A model generated the notes under the pieces. That model searched no databases and was not told the origin of the DNA. It was given only the letters and a program-made list of their open reading frames with translations. 64,000 nt of DNA from Burkholderiales bacterium (GTDB taxonomy: Bacteria > Pseudomonadota > Gammaproteobacteria > Burkholderiales > Burkholderiaceae_C): the NCBI GenBank assembly GCA_025358485.1, contig JANYJJ010000008.1:1-64000 (forward strand), read 5' to 3'. Below are positions 20,074 through 28,828 of this stretch, piece after piece. The first letter of the stretch is position 1. Every line of letters starts with the position of its first letter. The position numbers and the translations under genes are program-made.

Positions 20074-20814
20074 GTGCAACTGGCTCCGCGCGCTGCGCCG
20101 CCCCATCAACCGACACAGGCGCAAGCAAGCAGTGCAGACGCCGTTGGATTTCGCGTGGGTGTGGCAGACGCGGCAAACATCACCGACCGCGAGTCCATTG
20201 CCGCATTGCGCCGCGCCGCCTACCGCAAAGCCGCGCAGTTTGAATGGAACGATGAATCCACACTCGATTGGTCAACGGCCGACGACACCGGCACTGTGAT
20301 GGCGGTGTGGGACGCTGCGGGCAATGTGCTGTCCACCATACGCGCGTCAGTTTTCAGCGATGCGGTGGGTGCCGAGGCGTTTCTCGAATACTCATTGACC
20401 GGAATTTCATTGCCCGGCCCCGCGCTGACGCTGTCGCGCGCAGCCACTGCGCCGCATGCCGCGCAGCACGGCCTGTTCGCGCTTCTGCGCATTGCTTATT
20501 TGTCTGCGTTGCCCGACACGCCCATCAACAGCGCGATCGCCATCGTCTACGAAGGTGCGCCGCACAGCGGCCTCATGCGCGAGTGCGGCTACAGCTTCTT
20601 CCAGCCCCAAGCCGGGTGGGATACCGAAGCGGTTGCGCGCACCCGGCCTATGCTGGCGGTGTTGCCACGTGCAAAATTCGCGCACTCACTGGCGCTGCGT
20701 CAAGCTGGTTTAACGCCGCAGTCGCACCCGGTGCAATTTGACATCGCCGCCATTTCGCAGTCTTTGCGGGCGCAGTGCCAGGCGCTCGCCGTGCCTTCTG
20801 CGGCGAATACTTGA
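20074..20814 (+). CDS. Acyltransferase of GNAT/N-acyl amino acid synthase type
   Basis: RESIAALRRAAYRKAAQFEW, GNVLSTIRASVF, ALTLSRAATAPHAAQHGLFALLRIAYL, IVYEGAPHSGLMRECGYSFF; GTG start 14 nt after previous stop. Confidence 0.6.
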   Translation: MQLAPRAAPPHQPTQAQASSADAVGFRVGVADAANITDRESIAALRRAAYRKAAQFEWNDESTLDWSTADDTGTVMAVWDAAGNVLSTIRASVFSDAVGAEAFLEYSLTGISLPGPALTLSRAATAPHAAQHGLFALLRIAYLSALPDTPINSAIAIVYEGAPHSGLMRECGYSFFQPQAGWDTEAVARTRPMLAVLPRAKFAHSLALRQAGLTPQSHPVQFDIAAISQSLRAQCQALAVPSAANT

Positions 20815-20952
20815 GACATCGAGTTACACCCAGGCAATGGGCAAGCGAGTTTTCGAGCAAAGTGAAGCAAAGGCCCCGCGAATCACCTCATCGCAGAGTA
20901 CAGGCGTGAAACTTCGCGCGTCTTTGCGTGACACCGCACCAGGGTCTAAGCA

Positions 20953-23900
20953 ATGAGAGTCAACAATTCAGGCAACCGCGCGTATTTGCGCGACAGCGAA
21001 GACCTCGAAACTTTCACCGACCTGCGCCCGCGTGCCCCAGTCGCTCCCAGCCAGCGCATGGCGCGGCCTTCGGCCGAGGCTGCTCCCAGACGCAACCCCT
21101 GGACTATTTCTGACGAGCAGCCGCAAGACGGTGCAAACACCTCGACAGACAGCGCCCGGGACGACGCATCGTCGCTGCCCAGCGCCCCCTCCAACACCAC
21201 TGCTGCAGCCAACGCCCGCCTGTTGTCGTACTTTGAAGATGCTGACCGCGATGCGCTTGCCCAAGAATTCGCACCGGCACCGGCACCGCAACAAACACCG
21301 GGCCGCGAGTCAGCGACCTTCAGCTTTGCACCGACCTCTGCACCCACGTTGCAGCCCAGTGCGATAGCAACAGCCGATGCGAGCGACCTTGAGAGCGCCT
21401 CGCTCAACAGCAACAGCGAAATCAGCATCAAGGTCAGTGTCAGCGCGCCGCGCCAGCGGGCTGATGAACTTGACAGCACAGCCGCGCTCAATGCTCCGGC
21501 ACCTGCCCCGGCGTCTACCGCAGGCGTGCTGGCCAACCGAAGTGCACCTGCGGGCACCACAGCAGCAACCGCACTCACACCGACAGCTGCCCCGGCTCCC
21601 ACACCATCTGGCACCAACGAAACGCCCGTCAGCACCGCTTGGCTGCAAACCCGCGAAACCGCCTTGGCGGCGCTGCGCACCGACTACCGCGCCGCACTCG
21701 CGCACGCCCAGTCCGACATCCCCGTCTTTGGCAACATCGGCCCCGGCTGGGTGACTGCCACCCCCGCCACCTACGCATACGACGACAACAACGGCCCAAG
21801 CTACAGCCCAGGCCAAGCCATGCAGGTTCTGGTGACCGACCCCACCACCGCCCCCGTGCAAATCGGTTGGGACGAAGGCGGCCCCGTCATGCAAGCGCCC
21901 GCAGGCCGCTTGCTTGAATTCAACGAAGCCGCCTTCGCACAGTTTTATCAAGCGCAGGCCGCTGCCACCCAAGCCCCCAGCACCGCACTGCAAACCCTGG
22001 CCACCGCCTACGCCAGCAGCCCCGCAGCTGTCTTCACCGACCACCCCGGCCTGTGGGAGCTTGCCAGCTGTGATGCAGCCCAAGCCGCAGCCAACCCTGC
22101 CAACGCCGGGCCTGCCCCGGCCGGTGTGGCCATGGGCAACGCCTCTCAGCTCGGCATGACCGACCTGTACCTGGCCGACCCACAAATCGCTGCACTCATC
22201 GCAGCCTACGGCGGCACCGCCGAACCCGCCGCCAGCCCCATGGCGTTGGAGCAAGTGCGCCTTTACGGCCAGAACCGCTACAACCAGCTCACCCGCCTGG
22301 GCAACGCCATGCAGTCGGTGCGCGACCAATACAGCCAAGCCCTGGCCAACGCCCAAACCAGCGGCGGTGCCTTTGGCGGCGGCCCCGGTTGGGTAGACCG
22401 ACCCATCGCGCTGACTACTTTCAACGTCACCGACGAAAGCGGCCAGTCGCTGGGCAGTTACGGCAACAGCCTCACACCAACGGTGACTTCCTTCGAACGC
22501 GTCTTCGACCCCGACGCCTTCACCGCTTGGTACATCCAACAACCTGGTCTGGCCAACCAGGCATTTGCCGACCACTACGGTGCCAGCCGCACCGAATACG
22601 CCACCGACGAATCGGGCCGCAGCTTTGTCAGCGGCATGGCCTTCGCCAACTCGCTGTGGAGCGCAGGCCCCAACGGCAGCGGCATGCGTCATGCCGAACT
22701 GGCAGGCATCAACCTGAACGACCCGCCCGACCTGCACCACGCCGAAGCCGTGGGCTTTGACTTCGCAGTGGGCTGGTCCACCAGCCAAGCCAACATCGAC
22801 CAAGGCACCGACTGGTTTGAGACCGTCGCCAAGCTGGTCGTCATCGCTGCGGTGGCCTGGGTCACCGCAGGCACCCTGGGCCCCGCCTTGGCGGGCTCCA
22901 TGGGCATGAGCACAGCCGCAGCCGGTACCGCCGTCACCGCCGCCACCCTGACCACGGGCGGCCTGATCGTCAGCGCCGCCGTGGTGGGTGCCGCCACCTC
23001 CTTGGCCAGCGGGCTGCTCAACGACAACCTCACCCTCCAAGGCGTGCTGCGCGGTGCGCTGGCAGGCGCACTCACCGCCGGCTTGATGCAAGGCGTCAGC
23101 AGCGCCCTCGGGGCAACTGCCGCCAGTCCCTTGGGCACGTTGGGCACCATCGCTGCGCGCACCACCGTGCAAGGCGCAGTGCAAGCCCTGATGGGCGGCA
23201 AGTTCGCAGACGGCGCGCTGGCAGGCTTCGCCTCCGGCTTGGCTGAAGCAGCCAGCGCCAACATGCTGGGCGGCATAGACAAAGCCGTCAGCGAGGGCAG
23301 CATGACTGCCAGTGCGGCAGTGGCCGCCAAGACCTTCGCCCGCGTCTTCAGCTCAGCCATCCGCGCCGCAGGCAGCCCAGGCGACCCGACCCAAGCATTC
23401 GCCAGTGCGTTTCTGGACGATGTGTTCAAGCAAATCGAGACACCACAAATCAGTAGCCCGGTCACGCAAACCGCATTTGATGATGAGGGCAGACTGAACT
23501 TGGGCATCGTGGATCCACCAGTCACCGAAACCCAGTCCCTCGAATTGACCGCTGACCCGCTGGTCGTGCAAGGCCGCTTCGTGCCCAACGCGCAGCATGA
23601 CAGCGTGATGGCCGAGTTGAACGCCGAGTTCAACATCGACGCCTATGCGCCTGCGCCGCTGATGGATGACGGCGTCGATCCATCTGAGCGTGACCCCAAT
23701 CTGATGCCTGTCGGCTGGGTCAATGATGTGGGGGCCAGCGCAGCAGCCTACGCACAACGCTTGGCCAGTCGCGTGGGCGGTGAGTTGGGCGATTTGTTCC
23801 AGCGCGCTGCACGCGCAGCAGGTGCGGTGCTGAGCTACGGCGACATTGCGCCGCTGGAAGCCGTCAAGGTCGACATTCGCAACTACCTGGACGCCCGCTC

Positions 23901-24639
23901 AGCCGCAGGTGGGCTCAGCGAGGCTGAGATCATTCTGTTTGGCGTGCTGTACGCGGCCAATGAAACTTTGTTCCCCACCAACGCGGTGGACTTCGCGGGC
24001 GGCATAGGCAAGGGCATCAAAGCGGCCGGTGCCTTGGTGGTGGCAGGGCGGGGTGCCGATGTGTTGGTCGCCACCACCCGGGCCGTCAACATCGAGCAAG
24101 CGGTGGCCCGTCAGGTGCAAGCGGTCGAACAGGCCGCCAAGGCGCGGGGGCTGGAAGTCATCCGCGAAGTGCCTGGTGTCAAAGGCGCGTGGAACGACGG
24201 TTTGAACACCTCACTCAAGCCCGGCGCGGTCTATCTTCTGGACAATGGGCACGCCTACATGACGGATGCGCTGGGGCGGGTGTCAAAGGCGGAAGCAGTT
24301 TTGGATCTCGGTGTCGCAGGAAGTCGCAGCGGATATCAACAGCTGATCGTTGGACAGATCGGCGGCCCTGGGTACGAAGGCGGGCACTTAATTGCAACGC
24401 TGTTTGGTGGCGCAGGCGAGAAAATAAATTTGATCCCTCAGCTTGTTGAAGTTAATCGAGTTGAATTTAGAGCGATGGAGAGAACGTGGGCAGACGCTGT
24501 CACGTCTGGAAAAGTGGTGAAGGTTGAGCTCAATCCAATCTACAGCGGCAAGGAATCGGTGCCGTCGATGCTGACTGTTCGCTATTGGATCGACGACAAG
24601 GTTACGGTCGTACCGTTCCGCAATAAACCAGGAGGTTGA
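20953..24639 (+). CDS. Large polymorphic toxin with C-terminal DNA/RNA non-specific endonuclease-type (Endonuclease_NS_2-like) tip
   Basis: 1228 aa: Pro/Ala-rich disordered N-terminus, two related GPGWV.. modules, Gly/Ala-rich hydrophobic region (LVVIAAVAWVTAGTLGPALAGSMGMSTAAAGTAV), pretoxin segment, nuclease-like tip YEGGHLIATLFGGAGEKINLIPQLVEVNR; immunity ORF follows immediately. Confidence 0.85.
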   Translation: MRVNNSGNRAYLRDSEDLETFTDLRPRAPVAPSQRMARPSAEAAPRRNPWTISDEQPQDGANTSTDSARDDASSLPSAPSNTTAAANARLLSYFEDADRDALAQEFAPAPAPQQTPGRESATFSFAPTSAPTLQPSAIATADASDLESASLNSNSEISIKVSVSAPRQRADELDSTAALNAPAPAPASTAGVLANRSAPAGTTAATALTPTAAPAPTPSGTNETPVSTAWLQTRETALAALRTDYRAALAHAQSDIPVFGNIGPGWVTATPATYAYDDNNGPSYSPGQAMQVLVTDPTTAPVQIGWDEGGPVMQAPAGRLLEFNEAAFAQFYQAQAAATQAPSTALQTLATAYASSPAAVFTDHPGLWELASCDAAQAAANPANAGPAPAGVAMGNASQLGMTDLYLADPQIAALIAAYGGTAEPAASPMALEQVRLYGQNRYNQLTRLGNAMQSVRDQYSQALANAQTSGGAFGGGPGWVDRPIALTTFNVTDESGQSLGSYGNSLTPTVTSFERVFDPDAFTAWYIQQPGLANQAFADHYGASRTEYATDESGRSFVSGMAFANSLWSAGPNGSGMRHAELAGINLNDPPDLHHAEAVGFDFAVGWSTSQANIDQGTDWFETVAKLVVIAAVAWVTAGTLGPALAGSMGMSTAAAGTAVTAATLTTGGLIVSAAVVGAATSLASGLLNDNLTLQGVLRGALAGALTAGLMQGVSSALGATAASPLGTLGTIAARTTVQGAVQALMGGKFADGALAGFASGLAEAASANMLGGIDKAVSEGSMTASAAVAAKTFARVFSSAIRAAGSPGDPTQAFASAFLDDVFKQIETPQISSPVTQTAFDDEGRLNLGIVDPPVTETQSLELTADPLVVQGRFVPNAQHDSVMAELNAEFNIDAYAPAPLMDDGVDPSERDPNLMPVGWVNDVGASAAAYAQRLASRVGGELGDLFQRAARAAGAVLSYGDIAPLEAVKVDIRNYLDARSAAGGLSEAEIILFGVLYAANETLFPTNAVDFAGGIGKGIKAAGALVVAGRGADVLVATTRAVNIEQAVARQVQAVEQAAKARGLEVIREVPGVKGAWNDGLNTSLKPGAVYLLDNGHAYMTDALGRVSKAEAVLDLGVAGSRSGYQQLIVGQIGGPGYEGGHLIATLFGGAGEKINLIPQLVEVNRVEFRAMERTWADAVTSGKVVKVELNPIYSGKESVPSMLTVRYWIDDKVTVVPFRNKPGG

Positions 24640-24640
24640 G

Positions 24641-25003
24641 ATGGCTGGACTATCTGAATTAGATGGGCTCGTTAGCAAGATCGCAATGACCATTTATACG
24701 TCGCCTCCTGTTGCCGACTGGTCGTCCGCAAAGTTCATTTCCAAATACTCACCGACGGGTGTTGGCGCGTTCGAGTTCGCATACACAGATTCAACCAACG
24801 AAGTCGATGAAAGCGAAACGCCAAATGCGCAAGCTATTTGCGAACTGTCTGACTACACGCACCTTCATTGGCGACTAAATCAGGACATTGGTCAACCGGC
24901 TTGGTACAAGATGATCGTCAATGTCGAGCGAAGCGGCAAATTTAATGTTGAGTTTGAATACAAAGACGATTACCAAGAAGGCGACATCTTGAAGCGGGGT
25001 TAG
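24641..25003 (+). CDS. Immunity protein, YezG/DUF600-like (pair 1)
   Basis: 120 aa directly after toxin stop; C-terminus WYKMIVNVERSGKFNVEFEYKDDYQEGDI matches YezG-type immunity proteins and recurs in two more copies here. Confidence 0.8.
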   Translation: MAGLSELDGLVSKIAMTIYTSPPVADWSSAKFISKYSPTGVGAFEFAYTDSTNEVDESETPNAQAICELSDYTHLHWRLNQDIGQPAWYKMIVNVERSGKFNVEFEYKDDYQEGDILKRG

Positions 25004-25068
25004 CCGGTTCAGCAAACCGCTTGAATCGCTGCCACTCGAGCCCAATCTAGCAGCGCGCCGCAGGCGGC

Positions 25069-25878
25069 GTGCACAGCTACGGCGACATTGCGCCGCTGGA
25101 AGCCGTCAAGGTTGACATTCGCAACTACCTTGACGCCCGCTCCGCCGCAGGTGGGCTCAGCGAGGCTGAGATCATTCTGTTTGGCGTGCTGTACGCGGCC
25201 AATGAAACTTTGTTCCCCACCAACGCGGTGGACTTCGCGGGCGGCATAGGCAAAGGCATCAAAGCGGCCGGTGCCTTGGTGGTGGCAGGGCGGGGTGCCG
25301 ATGTGCTGGTCGCCACCACCCGGGCCGTCAACATCGAGCAAGCGGTGGCCCGTCAGGTGCAAGCGGTCGAGCAGGCCGCCAAGGCGCGGGGCCTGGAAGT
25401 CATCCGCGAAGTGCCTGGCGTCAAAGGCGCGTGGAACGACGGTTTGAACACCTCACTGAAGCCCGGCGCGGTCTATCTTCTGGACAATGGGCACGCCTAC
25501 ATGACCGATGCGCTGGGGCGGGTGAGCAAGGCAGAAGGTTTGCTGGATGTCAGCAAGATGGACCGCAACGCCTACCAACAGCTGATGGCCGGGAAGGTCG
25601 GCGGTGAAGGCTACGAAGGCGGGCATTTGATCGCCACGCTGTTTGGCGGTGCGGGGGAGAAGATCAACCTGATCCCGCAATTGACTTCGGTGAATCGCGG
25701 TGATTTTCGGATGCTGGAAAAGGAATGGGCCGATGCGATCCGGGCCGGCAAGGAAGTGAAGGTGGAAGTCAGCCCGATTTATGTGGGGAGCAGCAAGGTG
25801 CCAGACAGAATCGATGTGACGCACTGGATTGCAGGCAAACGAGAAACCTCTACCTTTTTGAATAAACCTGGAGGCTAA
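25069..25878 (+). pseudogene. Orphan toxin C-terminal cassette (copy 2, nuclease tip)
   Basis: Near-identical to the parental toxin from SYGDIAPLEAVKVDIRNYLDARSAAGGLSEAEIILF onward; lacks the N-terminal delivery region; only a weak GTG start. Confidence 0.85.
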
Positions 25879-25882
25879 AACC

Positions 25883-26245
25883 ATGGGACTTGCAGAGCTC
25901 GACAAGATGACAACCGAAGTAGCGAGCCACGTGTTTAGAGCGGTGCCAATGACTGATTGGCAGCGGGTTCAAGCGTTTCTTAAATCAAGGCCTGATGGAA
26001 GCGTACGAACTCGAAGCTATGACTTTCTGTTGGCCGATGGACACCTCGATCAAGGCACCTCACCAATTGCTGAGGCAGATCAACTGGTCGATTTGACGGC
26101 TGCCAAGCACTGGCAACTCACCCAAGACCTTGGCCAACCCCGTTGGTACAAGATGATCGTCACCGTCGAGCGCAGCGGCAAGTTCACGGTCGACTTTAAA
26201 TACAAAGACGACTACCAGGAGGGCGACATCATCAAGCGCGACTGA
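25883..26245 (+). CDS. Immunity protein, YezG/DUF600-like (pair 2)
   Basis: 120 aa; different N-terminal two thirds, conserved C-terminus QLTQDLGQPRWYKMIVTVERSGKFTVDFKYKDDYQEGDIIKR. Confidence 0.8.
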   Translation: MGLAELDKMTTEVASHVFRAVPMTDWQRVQAFLKSRPDGSVRTRSYDFLLADGHLDQGTSPIAEADQLVDLTAAKHWQLTQDLGQPRWYKMIVTVERSGKFTVDFKYKDDYQEGDIIKRD

Positions 26246-26283
26246 GCACCAAACCTCAGACTTTCCGAGCAATCCACCTTGAT

Positions 26284-28041
26284 TTGGAAACCGTAGGAGT
26301 CCCGCCAGCGGGCTGCTCAACGATGACCGCCGGTGCGGCAGTGGCTGCCAAGACCTTCGCCCGCGTCTTCAGCTCAGCCATCCGCGCCGCAGGCAGCCCA
26401 GGCGACCCGACCCAGGCATTCGCCAGCGCGTTTCTGGACGATGTGTTCAAGCAGATCGACACCAGCACGCCGATCAAGCAAACCGCATTTGACGACGAGG
26501 GCAGACTGAACTTGGGCATCGTGGATCCCAATGCCACAGCGGAGCAACAAGCGCAGCAGTTGGCCGCGCAGTTGCAACGCCAAGGTATGTCACCGGCGCA
26601 GGCCAACCTGATGGCGCAGCAAGCGCTGGGCAATGTGGTCAACGGTGTGGCGCAGTTGCCGCAGCCGCAGCAAGTGACCCCGACGGCGACCACCGGCAGT
26701 GGCACCACGGCGAGCACTGGCACGTCGGGTAGCACGGGCAGCGCGGCCACATCCGGCCCGCCATCCCAGGTGCCCAACCCACCACCCGATCTGGTTTGGA
26801 CTTCTGCCGACGGCCGCTCCGTTTATCCCTCGGCGAGTGTTCAACCTGTCGGCACACCGCGCCCCTTTGCGGGCGATCAACCCGGCTTTCCTGACCCCAG
26901 CGTGTTGCCCGCAGGCGCACAAGTCACCGCGCTTCGTGACGATGCAGGGCGCACGTTTTGGCGCGTGCTGGCCAGCGGTGTCGATTTGGTCGTGGCGGGA
27001 ACAGCTACCAACACCACTTCCACCAGCACAGACGACCCGTCGGTGATCCAACTTGAAACCGTGGTGATCACCGCACGGCGCATCCCGCGCGTCGAGTCCA
27101 CCGACGCACAGGGCAACACGCTGGTCACGCAGGGCAATGCCGCATCGGTGACCACGCTGATGGGCACCACGCTGGTGGCCACGCAGATGGGCGAGGGCTT
27201 GGCCTTGGGCGAAGCTGCCACCGTCGCCGCACGCGTGCTGGCTGGTTTGGCGCGCTTGGCTTCGCTGCCTGCTGCGGCGCTCGTGCTGCTGTTCACACCG
27301 ACCAATGCGACCGAGCAGTTTGTTGATTTGGCCCCGGGTGAGCGCTTCCGCACGCGTCCGGGTGATCTGTACGGCGAGCTGCAAATGCAAAGCGCAGACG
27401 GCCGCTGGTTAAGCATGCCGGGGCAGGTCAGGCTGGACCAAGTGCAAGGCCGCTCCATGCTTACCGACGAGGAGCGCGCACTCATCGGTGCGCCGCTGAC
27501 AACGCCAAGCGACCCAAGGCAAACACCGCCGCTGGTCACGCCGATTCCGGCAGACAGCGACCGCATGCCGCCGCTGCCGGGCTTGGAGATTCAAGAACCC
27601 ACCGGGCCGACAATCACGACCACGCCGGTTGATCCGCAGAACTGGCGCGACTTGATCCTCGACAAGCGAAACTCCGAGATTCTTGGCGACAACTTGCGGG
27701 CCGGCGGAATAGACAAACCGGCGGATGGGTACGAGGCGCATCACGTTGTGCCGAGCAGCGCGGGTGGGGCGAGGATGGACGCGCTGCGCGCCAAGTTGGA
27801 GTTGCTCGGAATCGATCTGAACAATCCGGCAAACGGCGTTTGGCTGCCAGGGCCGAATGCGTCAAGAGACGCAACCGAGGCTTATCACCGCACGCTAAAC
27901 AATACTGATTACAACAATGCGGTGGACGATGTTTTTGTGGGCATCTCCACCAAGGAAGAGGCATTGACTGCTCTGAGAGACATCGGCAACCAACTAAAGG
28001 ACGGGAGTTTCCCAGGTGTGCGTCCTCGTCCAAAACCTTAA
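26284..28041 (+). pseudogene. Orphan toxin cassette (copy 3) with AHH-type HNH nuclease tip
   Basis: Begins with the shared pretoxin segment AAKTFARVFSSAIRAAGSPGDPTQAFASAFLDDVFKQI...AFDDEGRLNLGIVDP, then unrelated sequence ending YEAHHVVPSSAGGARMDALRAKLELLGIDLNNPANGVWLPG (AHH). Only a TTG start and no delivery domain. Confidence 0.8.
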
Positions 28042-28059
28042 GGGTGTGAAAGTTGAACC

Positions 28060-28686
28060 ATGAAAATTTACGAGCTAAATGCAAGTTCCGACGAAAGATG
28101 GGTCTGGTTTTTTACGGTTGAAGGACCGCTTCGACCAGGTCACTTTAGCCAAACGCGAGCATTCTTTGAGATGCAACCTCGCATCCGCATTGACCGAAAT
28201 ACGGAAAAGAGTCCGCGCAGATCGAGCGCGATATTGGCTGATTACTCCTGTCTGGACACCGGATCACAGCCATGTTTCGGTGAACGGTCCAAACGTGCGC
28301 TGTGTCGGCAACTTGACGCTTCAGGGCAATGGCTGGCGCTGGAGTGCGCTGAAGCACCCTATTGGCTCTTCAACGTTACTCACTCTGTGGATGCGCTCGA
28401 CGAGTCCAAATCAGAATTGATAAGGTTCGACGACGGCCGAATCATGCGAATAGCGCAGTTCGCATTCCAGCCCGAACGGCTCAGAGGTCAACTGATTTTT
28501 CAGCTTCCCCAACGTCCGGGAGCCCCTAACCTCGTGACCCAAGACTTCGTCGATCTTGTTCACGAACATGGCCTGACAGGGTTTAGTTTTAGGCTGCTGT
28601 GGTCAGAAGAAAACGGCCCCGTTTCGTCGAAGTTGAAGGACTGGGAGCGCCCACGCATCACAGGCCTGGAGTCGCGCATAACTTGA
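28060..28686 (+). CDS. Immunity protein, Imm11/DUF1629-like (cognate of AHH tip)
   Basis: 208 aa; YWLFNVTHSVDALDESKSELI...LIFQLPQRPGAPNLVTQDFVDLVHEHGLTGFSFRLLW resembles Imm11. Confidence 0.75.
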   Translation: MKIYELNASSDERWVWFFTVEGPLRPGHFSQTRAFFEMQPRIRIDRNTEKSPRRSSAILADYSCLDTGSQPCFGERSKRALCRQLDASGQWLALECAEAPYWLFNVTHSVDALDESKSELIRFDDGRIMRIAQFAFQPERLRGQLIFQLPQRPGAPNLVTQDFVDLVHEHGLTGFSFRLLWSEENGPVSSKLKDWERPRITGLESRIT

Positions 28687-28828
28687 CGCGGCGCAGCCCG
28701 CTTCGCCGCAGCTTTCAGCGCGACTGAAGTCGCCGCTGACCGACAAGACTTTCTCCCGCGTCTTCGGCTCAGCCATCCGCGCCGCAGGCAGCCCAGGCGA
28801 CCCGACCCAAGCATTCGCCAGCGCGTTC

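Noticed and set aside
21310-23184. 624-aa minus-strand ORF within the large toxin gene
   Set aside because: Low-complexity shadow ORF opposite the coherent 1228-aa toxin frame.
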